From contig JBBDST010000015.1 of the NCBI GenBank assembly GCA_040904765.1, positions 1-45,579 of the forward strand: DNA of 45,579 nt, given 5' to 3'. Positions 26,874 to 34,691 of this stretch are shown here, piece by piece (within the stretch, counting starts at the first letter, position 1; each line of letters begins with the position of its first letter). The position numbers and the translations under genes were made by a program. Source of the stretch: JBBDST01 sp040904765. Its GTDB lineage: Bacteria; Actinomycetota; Nitriliruptoria; Nitriliruptorales; Nitriliruptoraceae. The notes under the pieces are model-generated. The model was not told where the DNA came from. It saw only the letters and a program-made list of their open reading frames with translations, and made no database searches.

Positions 26874-28171
26874 GACAGATCCCCGTCGAAACGCAACAGG
26901 TCCGCATACGTTTCGCGCTGCTGCACGATCCGGACAGTTCCTTTGTGCACCATCACGGCCGCAGGTCGGGGCAGCCGGTTATAGTTCGACGCCATCGAAG
27001 CCGTGTAGGCGCCGGTTGCGGCGACTGCCAGCAAATCCCCCACCGCCAGGTCGTCGGGCAACTCCACCGTGTCGCGGATCAGATCGCCCGATTCGCAGTG
27101 TTTGCCAACCACACTCACTGGCATTTGTGGCCGCGACGAACTGCGGCTGGCCAGCGTCACCTCATGTACCGCCCCATATAACGACGGGCGAATGTTGTCG
27201 CTCATCCCACCATCGACACTCACCCAAGTTGTAAGTCCTGGCAGTACTTTGATCGTGCCAACTTCATACAGCGTGAGGGTCGACGGGGCGATGAGGGCTC
27301 GGCCCGGTTCAACAAACAGCGCCGGTTGGGGAAATGCCAGGAGCGCACACTGGGCGGCAACCGCGTCACGCACCGCAACACCAAACGCTGACACATCAAC
27401 CGGGTCATCCTCAGACGTGTAGGCAATACCCATCCCGCCACCAAGATTAAGTTCCGGCAAGGTCACGCCGAACTGCTCGCGCCATCGGTGCAACAGCTCA
27501 ATCATCACCTGTGCGTTGGCAACAAACGCTTCGACCCCAAAAATCTGTGACCCAATATGAGCATGAATGCCCACCACATTGATGTGCGGTGCCGCCAAGG
27601 CCTGAGCGAATGCTTCGTCGGCCAAACCAAGCGACAACGTGAACCCAAATTTTTGATCGTCATGACCGGTACGGACGTATTCATGCGTGTGTGCATCAAT
27701 ACCCGGAGTGATGCGCAACCACACCGGTACCACCACATCACGAGCTTTGGCGAGGGCTTCAAGGCGGGCCAGTTCGTCACAGGAATCAATGACAATCCGG
27801 CCAACCTTGGCGTCAAGCGCGTCGTTCAGTTCCTGCACCGATTTGTTGTTGCCGTGAAACAAGATCCGCTCAGGAGCAATGCCGGCTGCAAGTGCGGTGA
27901 ATAGCTCCCCACCTGAGGCCACATCGACAGAAAGGCCTTCGTCGCCGATGACCTGCAGCACAGCCCGGTTACACCATGCTTTGGACGCGTAGGCGACCGT
28001 CGCACCAGCAAACGCGCTGACATACGAACGGCAACGTGCCCGCAGATCGGCTTCGTCAAGCACCCATAGAGGTGTCTGGAATTCGGCAGCAAGTTCGCTC
28101 ACTGGCATGTCACCGACCTCAAGTTCGCCGACACGGTTGCGCGTGACAGTGTGTGACCACGGGGTCGCCAT
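26870..28171 (-). CDS. lysA: diaminopimelate decarboxylase
   Basis: Last enzyme of lysine synthesis, 433 residues, PLP-dependent fold III. The cofactor lysine is in VAYASKAWCN near residue 62; GGELFTAL, FHGNNKS, the HIGSQ segment and the ELNLGGGMGIAY glycine loop follow in order; VEPGR near residue 295 and CESGD near residue 362 complete the active site. ATG start two bases after argS, with which it forms the common argS-lysA pair of Actinobacteria. Confidence 0.97.
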   Translation of the reverse strand: MATPWSHTVTRNRVGELEVGDMPVSELAAEFQTPLWVLDEADLRARCRSYVSAFAGATVAYASKAWCNRAVLQVIGDEGLSVDVASGGELFTALAAGIAPERILFHGNNKSVQELNDALDAKVGRIVIDSCDELARLEALAKARDVVVPVWLRITPGIDAHTHEYVRTGHDDQKFGFTLSLGLADEAFAQALAAPHINVVGIHAHIGSQIFGVEAFVANAQVMIELLHRWREQFGVTLPELNLGGGMGIAYTSEDDPVDVSAFGVAVRDAVAAQCALLAFPQPALFVEPGRALIAPSTLTLYEVGTIKVLPGLTTWVSVDGGMSDNIRPSLYGAVHEVTLASRSSSRPQMPVSVVGKHCESGDLIRDTVELPDDLAVGDLLAVAATGAYTASMASNYNRLPRPAAVMVHKGTVRIVQQRETYADLLRFDGDLS

Positions 28172-28173
28172 AA

Positions 28174-29859
28174 CTACATCCGATCAGGTGCGCTGACACG
28201 TAGCAGTGTCAAAGTATTACGCAGCACGTCGCGTGCGGCGTACGCCAGCCAGTAACGGGCACGACTTCGAACAAGCGCATCAGTTGACGTGTCGGTCGCA
28301 TCGAGGATGCGACATTCGGCGTAGAACCGGTGGAAGGTGCCGGCAAGTTCTTCAGCAAAGCGGGCAAGTCGTTGGGTGGCCCGATGTTCTGCTGCTTCAG
28401 CAACGGCAAGCGGCATCTGTGCCAGGGCCGACAGCAGGGCCCGTTCAGCGGGTTCGTCAAGCACCGTGAACACAGCGTCTGCAGGCGTACCTGGTTCAAA
28501 CCCGCGCTCTTCGGCGGCACGCAACAACGACGAAATGCGTGCGTGCGCATATTGCACGTAATACACCGGATTCTCCATGGACTGCTGGGTGACCACCGCA
28601 AGATCAAAATCGACGGTGGTATCTAAACCTTGACGGAGGAAGTGGTAGCGCAACACGTCCGACCCGACTTCATCGAGCACTTCGTCTAAGTCGATGGTTT
28701 CTCCCGCACGTTTAGACATTCTGACGGGAACTCCGTCGCGCAACAGGTTGACCAGCTGACCGATACGAATCTCGATGTGTTCGTTTGGGATCGCAAGACA
28801 GGCAGCAACCGCTTTCAACCGGGCGACATACCCGTGATGATCTGCTCCCAACAGATAAAACAAGTGATCGCTGCGCTGCCACTTGTCACGCATGTAGGCA
28901 CAGTCCGCTGCAAAATAGGTTGGACGTCCATCTGAGCGGCGAATCACACGGTCTTTCTCATCGCCAAACGCTGACGTTTTTAAAAACACGGCACCGTCGT
29001 CAACATACGTGTGGCCTTGGCCGGTAAGCCAAGTAATGACGTCATCAACTGCGCCGGTGGCATGCAGTTCTTGCTGTTCAGAAAACCAGCGTTCGAAGGT
29101 CACTCCCATCGTGGCAAGCACGTCGGCGATGCGCTGACGCATCTCAGCAACGCCAAGTTCACCGACCGTTTCCGCCACCGCATCGGCCGAGGGTTCAAAC
29201 ACGTCAGGGCCATGGGTATTCACGAGCACTTCGGCAATCTCGCTGATCACCGCACCTTGATAATGCTCTTCGGTGCGCTCTTGGCCGCGACCCGCCAACG
29301 CAATCGATGCGCCAAAACGGCGAATCTGTTCACCGGCGTCATTGACGTAATACTCGCGTGTGACTTGATGGCCTGATGCTGTCAACAATTCAGCGATCGC
29401 ATCACCCGTTGCCGCCCACCGTCCAGCCCCAACATGCAACGGACCGGTCGGATTGGCCGACACAAACTCGACATTGACGCGCAGCGGCTCACCGGCAGAT
29501 GGCGCACAGCCAAAGGTTGCGCCTTCGGCAAGGATGCGTTGAACCAGTGACGCAAAATAGGTGTCAGAAAGGCGGATATTGATGAATCCTGCTCCGGCAA
29601 CAGACAGTTCCGCAACATCGTCAAGCGTCGGCATGTTGGCAAGTATCGCCTCAGCGATCTCACGTGGTGCGCGCTTGGCGGGTTTAGCAAGACGCAACGC
29701 CACACTGGTCGCCCAATCGCCATGTTCGACTGCTTTGGGCCGTTCAAGCGCTATATCTGCTTCCGGTAAACCGGCTGCACTGGCAGCAGCATGAAGCGCG
29801 TCAGCGATGCGCTCAAGGGCAGGATCAAGACGTTCAGGACTCGACATCAACATACTCAT
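28174..29859 (-). CDS. argS: arginyl-tRNA synthetase
   Basis: Class I tRNA synthetase of 561 residues. The N-terminal Add1 domain includes KAVEHGDWATSVALRLAK; NPTGPLHVGAGR near residue 136 is the HIGH-type signature; VRMSKRAGETIDLDE near residue 375 is the KMSKS-type loop; the C-terminal anticodon-binding helical domain ends RNTLTLLRVSAPDRM. Three closely spaced in-frame ATGs (29859, 29853, 29847) are possible starts and none has a clear Shine-Dalgarno. Divergent from tRNA-Arg, which lies 150 bases away. Confidence 0.97.
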   Translation of the reverse strand: MSMLMSSPERLDPALERIADALHAAASAAGLPEADIALERPKAVEHGDWATSVALRLAKPAKRAPREIAEAILANMPTLDDVAELSVAGAGFINIRLSDTYFASLVQRILAEGATFGCAPSAGEPLRVNVEFVSANPTGPLHVGAGRWAATGDAIAELLTASGHQVTREYYVNDAGEQIRRFGASIALAGRGQERTEEHYQGAVISEIAEVLVNTHGPDVFEPSADAVAETVGELGVAEMRQRIADVLATMGVTFERWFSEQQELHATGAVDDVITWLTGQGHTYVDDGAVFLKTSAFGDEKDRVIRRSDGRPTYFAADCAYMRDKWQRSDHLFYLLGADHHGYVARLKAVAACLAIPNEHIEIRIGQLVNLLRDGVPVRMSKRAGETIDLDEVLDEVGSDVLRYHFLRQGLDTTVDFDLAVVTQQSMENPVYYVQYAHARISSLLRAAEERGFEPGTPADAVFTVLDEPAERALLSALAQMPLAVAEAAEHRATQRLARFAEELAGTFHRFYAECRILDATDTSTDALVRSRARYWLAYAARDVLRNTLTLLRVSAPDRM

Positions 29860-30009
29860 CTATACTCGGCGGCAAGGTTGCGTTCATCGACGCTCACCAC
29901 CACAAACGGATACGCACCAGCGGTAGCCTACGCTGATCGGTCAACGGTACTGGTGACCAATCACGCTGCTGTGAGTGATACGTTACCGTCGGTATGCGTC
30001 CTTCCTATT

Positions 30010-30084
30010 GCCCCCGTAGCTCAGTGGATAGAGCACCGGCCTCCGGAGCCGGAAGCGTAGGTTCGATTCCTACCGGGGGTACCA
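30010..30084 (+). tRNA. tRNA-Arg (anticodon CCG), CCA encoded
   Basis: A full cloverleaf is visible: acceptor GCCCCCG pairing with CGGGGGT (one G-U), D arm with GCTCAGTGGATAGAGC, anticodon stem CCGGC/GCCGG around the loop CTCCGGA, T arm GTAGG-TTCGATT-CCTAC, discriminator A and a genomic CCA. The anticodon CCG reads CGG arginine codons. TACGTT at 29979-29984 could be a -10 element. The gene is the last core-type feature before the composition change and is a plausible integration site for the island to its right. Confidence 0.97.
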
Positions 30085-30591
30085 AAACTTCTCGCCTCCT
30101 GATCCAATTCTGATCATCCCCAGAATACCTCGCAGGGCAACCTGCCTGGCGAAATTGCCTGCCGAGGGTCTCTAATGCGCCCTCAGCTCTGCTCAGTGGT
30201 CGGTACGCCATTAGCTGCCACTAATCGACCGCACTGTTCCAGTGGACTTAAGGCACAGCTGGGTCAGTCCTGGAACGACCCAGACTTGCGTTCCAAAGAC
30301 CCGCCTTAGTGCCGCTTTACTTCAGCGCAGCTGCCATCTGACCGATCCGCGTGCGTGCATAAGCGCCCGTACACTTGACCTTGATCTCCTCCCGCCTTCA
30401 CCACCTTGGCGTTGGTGAAGCTCCAAGACTGCAGACGCGCCGATGTGACTCCGGGCTCGTCAACGGCCTCCGTCGCGCCACATCCCACCCTTGTTTTCCG
30501 TCAGGTTAAGGGCGCCGCAGGGAGCTGGACACGTGAGTTGCAAAGTTCGGATCACGCGCGAGTGGGGGCCAGACCTGCTCAGACTCCGCAA
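30085..30591. other. intergenic junction between tRNA-Arg and the island
   Basis: About 500 bases with no convincing gene. It contains two small stem-loops: GCAGG-GCAA-CCTGC at 30132-30145, which may help end the tRNA transcript, and CTGGGTC/GACCCAG at 30259-30283. On the minus strand a short frame at 30306-30488 and an out-of-frame coding-like tail ending at 30506 look like remnants of degraded genes. No integrase or transposase is recognisable, and no second copy of the tRNA 3' end was seen in the window. Confidence 0.5.
30306..30488 (-). CDS. possible small or degraded gene, unrecognised
   Basis: A 60-codon open frame from a GTG at 30488 ending with a Cys-containing segment (YGRLCTHADRSDGSCAEVKRH). 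The last two thirds have protein-like composition, but I recognise no family and the frame is short. It could be the 3' remnant of a gene disrupted when the island was formed, or chance. Confidence 0.2.
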   Translation of the reverse strand: MGCGATEAVDEPGVTSARLQSWSFTNAKVVKAGGDQGQVYGRLCTHADRSDGSCAEVKRH

Positions 30592-31332
30592 TCAAGGCCT
30601 CGAGTTCAGTCGTACCGGTAAAACTCGCAGTGACGGTGTCCCGAGGTGAGTGACACAGGTCTCGGGGGTTGCCCAAGGTATGAGGTCGCGTACATGGACA
30701 TCGGCCCTGGATTCTTCCAGCATGCCCCGCATCAGACCTAAGTGGACCGCACAGACGACATCTTGATACTCGCGAGCAACATCAAGGAAGGGACAGTGGC
30801 GCAAGACGATCTTTGAGTTGGTGGGATCGTTCGGATCAACCTCGGGGGCAAAACCGAACTCCTCGAGCATGCCAAGCAGGTATGTCACCGTTCCGGCGAC
30901 GTCGGGTTGTCGAAACGGAGCGGGTTTGGCGGCCAGGAAACTGCCCCACACGTGACCGGCGCGCTCGGCGGTGGCCGATGGATTCTCGGTAGTCGCATCG
31001 AAATAGCTCGCGAGGATCTCAGCCAAGAACCGATAGCCGCCTTCCCCCGGACCCGGTGCCGGCGTCCGCAGGTCGGCTGTGGCGCTATAGAGGAGCTTGG
31101 GACGGCCCGGTCGATCGCGGTTCTCGACGATGGCTTCGACCAGCCCAGCCTCCTCGAGCAGATTGAGGTGGGTCCGGACCGTGTTCACGTGGAGTCCGAG
31201 CCGTTCGCCAAGCGCGGCGACGCCAACGGCGGGCTCGTCACGGAGAACCTCGAGCAGGCGCACTCGAACCGAGCTCGACAACGCCCGATAGATCTGCTGC
31301 TCTGGCACGACCGGTCTTTGCGGGGTCACCAT
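30592..31332 (-). CDS. HTH transcriptional regulator with C-terminal cysteine cluster (SufR-like)
   Basis: A 246-residue protein from the ATG at 31332; an upstream TTG would add eight residues. The N-terminal winged helix (YRALSSSVRVRLLEVL, then GLHVNTVRTHLNLLEEAGLV) is of the ArsR/MarR-like type. The C-terminal half carries three cysteines, C180, C194 and C226, in HCPF, VVCAVH and TCVTHL, a layout like SufR-type Fe-S sensing repressors. Ligand and targets are not shown by sequence. It lies 70 bases downstream of the hemerythrin gene in the same direction, suggesting a shared transcript responding to NO or oxidative stress (inference). Confidence 0.8.
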   Translation of the reverse strand: MVTPQRPVVPEQQIYRALSSSVRVRLLEVLRDEPAVGVAALGERLGLHVNTVRTHLNLLEEAGLVEAIVENRDRPGRPKLLYSATADLRTPAPGPGEGGYRFLAEILASYFDATTENPSATAERAGHVWGSFLAAKPAPFRQPDVAGTVTYLLGMLEEFGFAPEVDPNDPTNSKIVLRHCPFLDVAREYQDVVCAVHLGLMRGMLEESRADVHVRDLIPWATPETCVTHLGTPSLRVLPVRLNSRP

Positions 31333-31402
31333 GTGGTGTTCACGTGGTCGCTCCAATGGTTGTTCGGCTCGGTACCGGTTGCCTAGGTCGAGCTCTTGGT
31401 TG

Positions 31403-32218
31403 TCATCGATCGACCGATCCGGTGATCGACCGGGCGAAGAGCAACCGCCAATCCTCAGGGCCGCGCTCCAAGTACTCGACAGCGAACCTTAAAGGCCAAC
31501 GCTGCTCGATCTGGCCGAGCAGCGGGAGCGGGTCGTGCGGGGCAACGAGGATGAGTTTCGCTGCCGGTTGGACCGCCTCGAGTGCGCCGAAGACGGTCGC
31601 GTGGCGAATGGCGTGTGGGATCGTCCGCGCATCGAGCTCTGGAACGCCGGCTGCCTCCTCATGGCACCCACAGGTGTGCCTCTGAGGCCCTTCACCGGGC
31701 TCGTCGTACGCGGAATTTGACTTAGCCACAGCAGCGTGCACTCCCTGACTTTCAAGCATCTCGGCGAGCAGTGCCGCGACCGAGATATCAGGTGCGGCCA
31801 CCATCGCTGGGAGCAGCAGGTCGTTCTCCTTGGCGACGTGCGTTTCGAACAACGTCTGCCCAGCACCCGCCTGGACGAGGGCTACTGACGGCTCGTCGGC
31901 TGACTCCAAGCGCGTCACAAGGTTGCCGAGCAGCGCATGTTCTTGGGACATCGCCCGGATCAGCGGCTCGAGCGTGGGGAGCGCTCTCGCTGCGGGATAG
32001 AGGACGCTCTGCGCGGCATCGCCGTGTGGCAGGAGTTTGGCTCGGTACCAGCCAACCAGTGTGTCACGAGCCGACGTCCAGTCAGTTGAGCCTTGGGTTG
32101 CAGTCACGAGCGAAGCTGTCTGAGCTACGAGCCCGCCAACGAGTGCGGCGTTATGTTGTTGGATGGATTCGAGGGCTTGGCTATCCGCAGGGTTCGAAGC
32201 GAGGTTGATGGTTAACAC
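31403..32218 (-). CDS. hemerythrin-like domain fused to DUF2249
   Basis: A 271-residue cytoplasmic protein. The N-terminal four-helix part has histidines at 22, 65, 94 and 127 and Glu131 (QQHNA, LLPHGD, SQEHALL, ETHVAKEND), fitting a diiron HHE site. The middle has a CGC motif in a loop, and the C-terminal 70 residues (ELDARTIPH to the EYLERGPEDW region) are a DUF2249 domain. Related diiron proteins (YtfE/ScdA) deal with NO damage to Fe-S clusters, and DUF2249 often occurs in denitrification loci. The apparent start is GTG at 32218 with a weak ribosome site. Confidence 0.82.
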   Translation of the reverse strand: MLTINLASNPADSQALESIQQHNAALVGGLVAQTASLVTATQGSTDWTSARDTLVGWYRAKLLPHGDAAQSVLYPAARALPTLEPLIRAMSQEHALLGNLVTRLESADEPSVALVQAGAGQTLFETHVAKENDLLLPAMVAAPDISVAALLAEMLESQGVHAAVAKSNSAYDEPGEGPQRHTCGCHEEAAGVPELDARTIPHAIRHATVFGALEAVQPAAKLILVAPHDPLPLLGQIEQRWPLRFAVEYLERGPEDWRLLFARSITGSVDR

Positions 32219-32380
32219 TGGTGGGCCTGTCTCTCATCGGTTCCGTCGTAGTTATTTTACACAAAAAAATTTGTTTTAATGTTTTAATGATTTACTTAAG
32301 CGCTTGACTCTTCAGCCTTGTACGAGCCGCAGTGTGCTTTGGGGATGCACCACGAGAGCCGGTCGCACAATGAAGAGTGA
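32219..32380 (-). promoter_or_regulatory. AT-rich promoter region of the hemerythrin gene
   Basis: This gap is strikingly AT-rich in a G+C-rich island. On the minus strand TAAAAT (32254-32259) is a good -10 element about 35 bases before the start codon. Next to it is an inverted repeat ACAAA-N4-TTTGT (32261-32274), and a direct repeat TTTTAATG occurs twice just beyond. No consensus -35 is evident, consistent with activator dependence, but that is inference. Confidence 0.45.
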
Positions 32381-33724
32381 CTACCGCGCGGGTGGCCTGT
32401 AGCGAGCCGCGGTCACTGAGTGCACGCGGTCTGGATCGTCGCTATGGGCGGGCCAGAGCATCCCAGCGACGTGGCTCATGCTCACTGCGCCAACAAGAAA
32501 CCATCCACCGCGAATACCCCATCGAGCAATCGGTTCAGCAAAACTGCCGAAGTCCTTGGCGTTGATCAGCAGCACGACTCCGAGATTAAACAGTGCGGCT
32601 CGTGTCCGCGCATAGCGCTCGATTCGGGCGAGCAGTTGATCCCTGGATCCAAAGTCCCGCCCTCGAAGCATCGGACCGACGTAGGCAAGCACAGCGAGCA
32701 CGAGTTGTGCCAACACGCCGACCAGCAACATAACCGCCAGGTCGTGCGACCAGCCCAGAGAGCCAATGACCATCATCTTGATGTCGGTGGCGATCGCGAT
32801 CAGGAACCAGCTAAGCGAGGCGGCAACGGCCCAACGCAGTGGCGAACGGCTCGAGCGCCGGGTGGCACGCAGCAGCGGCCATGCGACGACAAACACGCCG
32901 TACCCGTACGCGAGCAGACCACCCACAGTCAACAACAGAATGGGACCGGCTCCTTGGCCGAGACTCGTGACGACCAACCCAGCTGCCGCGACCGGGAGGC
33001 CGAAGTTCGCCGCTTTGAGGCCGGCGCAGGCTCGACGTTCCGCGGCCGGCTCAATCTGCACTCGCAGAAGGACAGGACCGAAAGCGACCAGTGTCGCTAA
33101 CAGGGTCATGCCCGCCCAGCCAAGGACATTGAGATGAATGTGTGCGCCACGTACTGCCACGAAGATTGGCCCTGGGATCCATCCGGCACCCAGCGCGCCG
33201 CCGAGACCGGCAGCGACCAGGAACGCCAGGTGGGCATACTCGTACTGACGCACGACCCAGACGAACCGGGTTGCGCTGGCGTGGCGGCGTAGCCTGCCGA
33301 GCACCACGAGGTTCCAGCCCACGATCAGCATGATCCCAAGCGATCCGAGCACGAGCGGAAGGTGGGCATCGAGTGCGCGACCGGTCAGCATCGTCACGAT
33401 CGAGCCGACAAGCAGAACCGTCAGAACCCGCGTGGTCATGGCCTTTGGCGCGTGCGCCCTCGTAGCAGTGAACCGTGCTGCGAAGTGCTGCGAAAAAGTC
33501 AGGATCAGAATGGTGAGGACACCGAGCGTGAACAGATGCACGGCGAGCCAGCGACCACCTGGGAGCCGGTCACCAGCCACAAGCCAGACCAGACAGGCGA
33601 TCCCAAACCCGATGGCGGCCAGTACGGCGGGGAAGGTCGCGCCAAACGGTGAAGCGCCCAATTCATCACGGCGGTGACCGGTCCACGCCCGGCGCGCAGA
33701 TCCACGGGTCTCTGTGTCGGGCAT
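32381..33724 (-). CDS. polytopic membrane protein, NnrS/heme-copper-oxidase-like
   Basis: A 447-residue protein from the ATG at 33724 (AGGAAGAG upstream) with about twelve hydrophobic helices. Helix 2 has HLFTLGVLTILILTFSQHF and a central helix HIHLNVLGWAGMTLLAT; these histidines resemble heme or copper ligands in NnrS and oxidase-I-like proteins, and similar membrane domains occur next to copper nitrite reductases in Actinobacteria. No soluble domain is attached here. The role is probably NO-related (inference). It is divergent from the Rrf2 regulator and shares its promoter region. Confidence 0.7.
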   Translation of the reverse strand: MPDTETRGSARRAWTGHRRDELGASPFGATFPAVLAAIGFGIACLVWLVAGDRLPGGRWLAVHLFTLGVLTILILTFSQHFAARFTATRAHAPKAMTTRVLTVLLVGSIVTMLTGRALDAHLPLVLGSLGIMLIVGWNLVVLGRLRRHASATRFVWVVRQYEYAHLAFLVAAGLGGALGAGWIPGPIFVAVRGAHIHLNVLGWAGMTLLATLVAFGPVLLRVQIEPAAERRACAGLKAANFGLPVAAAGLVVTSLGQGAGPILLLTVGGLLAYGYGVFVVAWPLLRATRRSSRSPLRWAVAASLSWFLIAIATDIKMMVIGSLGWSHDLAVMLLVGVLAQLVLAVLAYVGPMLRGRDFGSRDQLLARIERYARTRAALFNLGVVLLINAKDFGSFAEPIARWGIRGGWFLVGAVSMSHVAGMLWPAHSDDPDRVHSVTAARYRPPAR

Positions 33725-33867
33725 AGGCAACTCTTCCTGTCGTGCCGCGCTCGGAAAACGGATCACGGTCTCGTCGTCTCGCGGTACCCTCCCGATGTCC
33801 TAGCGGCATCATGCGCCAAAGTTTTTCACTCTTGACTAGGTGCCGATAGGCCCTTCAGATTAACACT

Positions 33868-33886
33868 TACTGGTAGACTAAACGTT
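33868..33886 (+). promoter_or_regulatory. candidate operator at the Rrf2 gene start
   Basis: TACTGGT-N6-AACGTT ends directly at the ATG of the Rrf2 gene; it resembles the better matches TAGTGTA-N6-AACGTT (37697-37715) and TAGTATA-N6-AACGTT (43594-43612). TAGACT at 33874-33879 could be a -10 giving a leaderless mRNA; alternatively TTGACT (33832-33837) and TCAGAT (33855-33860) form a 17-base-spaced pair. Confidence 0.35.
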
Positions 33887-34321
33887 ATGCAACTCCAACT
33901 CGGCAGACGGGCCGACTACGCGATTCGGGCAGCGGTCGATCTCGCTGGCCATTACGGTGACGGCCAGCGACGTAAGGCCCGGGCCATCTCGCACGAGATG
34001 AGCATCCCAAAGAGTTACGTTCCTCAGATCCTCGCTGAGTTGGTTCGAGCGGAGTTGGCAGTTTCCATGGCGGGTCGCGACGGCGGCTACGCGCTCGCAC
34101 GAGAGCCCAACCTGATCACGCTGCTCGATGTGGTGCGTTCGGTCAAGGGTGAGACGATCTCGGCGTCATGCGTCCTTCGCGGAGGACCGTGCCCACGGGA
34201 TGAATTGTGTGCGGTGCACATTCCGTTGGCTAAAGCGCAGGAGGCACTCTTGGATTCGCTCGAGACCACCAGCCTCGCTGATTTGGTGGCGATAGACCTG
34301 CCGGTCCAAGCCGACAGTTAA
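33887..34321 (+). CDS. Rrf2 family regulator, NsrR/IscR-type Fe-S sensor
   Basis: A 144-residue winged-helix regulator: LGRRADYAIRAAVDLA at the N-terminus, recognition region SIPKSYVPQILAELVRAELA, wing GRDGGYALAR, and C95-x6-C102-x5-C108 in the segment SCVLRGGPCPRDELC, close to the C-x5-C-x5-C cluster ligands of NsrR and IscR. It likely binds an Fe-S cluster and senses NO or redox state. There is no Shine-Dalgarno before the ATG. It sits between a divergent NnrS-like gene and the heme-tailoring operon, and is the best candidate for the island's local regulator. Confidence 0.9.
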   Translation: MQLQLGRRADYAIRAAVDLAGHYGDGQRRKARAISHEMSIPKSYVPQILAELVRAELAVSMAGRDGGYALAREPNLITLLDVVRSVKGETISASCVLRGGPCPRDELCAVHIPLAKAQEALLDSLETTSLADLVAIDLPVQADS

Positions 34322-34691
34322 GAACTGGCTCGGCTGCCGCATTTCAGGAACGAAAAGCAGGTCGACTCCGCGCCAGCCGAGCGGACTCGACGGGGACACT
34401 TCAATGACCTCTGCACAAACGCCGAGTTTTGGGCTCGGTGATTGCCACAAGCAATACCTTCGTTGAAGGTACTCGCTGGCAGAGCGTGATCGTGCCAACC
34501 GCAGCGCCAAATCGGTCACCCAGCGGTTTTTTAACGCTCGTCCAGCACGAGCGTTACAAACCGCAACCACTGAGATCCAGCCCTAGCTCACGGGTGAAGG
34601 ACGGAATCAACTGATTGGTCGCTGCCGTGGCCCCGCCCACTCCGACAGAATCCTCAGACCGGCTCCGTCAACGAACGAGATCAGACCGCCA
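34322..34691. other. gene-free gap between convergent units
   Basis: About 370 bases between the convergent Rrf2 and radical SAM genes. Open frames here are short and unrecognisable. A long imperfect inverted repeat at 34523-34564 and a small hairpin (CCGAG/CTCGG at 34422-34438) are the only clear structure. Confidence 0.5.
34523..34564. terminator. long inverted repeat, probable bidirectional terminator
   Basis: Inner stem AACGCTCGT / ACGAGCGTT (9 bp, perfect, five-base loop) extended by outer arms GCGGTTT / AAACCGC after a small internal mismatch. It lies between two convergent transcription units. No terminal U-tract follows on either strand, so it may also be a remnant repeat. Confidence 0.5.

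Noticed and set aside
30005..30211. Minus-strand open frame of 68 codons containing VPPVGIEPTLPAPEAG
   Set aside because: This is the familiar false translation of the antisense strand of a tRNA-Arg gene.
32261..32274. FNR/DNR-type site upstream of the hemerythrin gene
   Set aside because: The inverted repeat ACAAA-N4-TTTGT does not match TTGAT-N4-ATCAA closely; it is kept only as an unassigned repeat.
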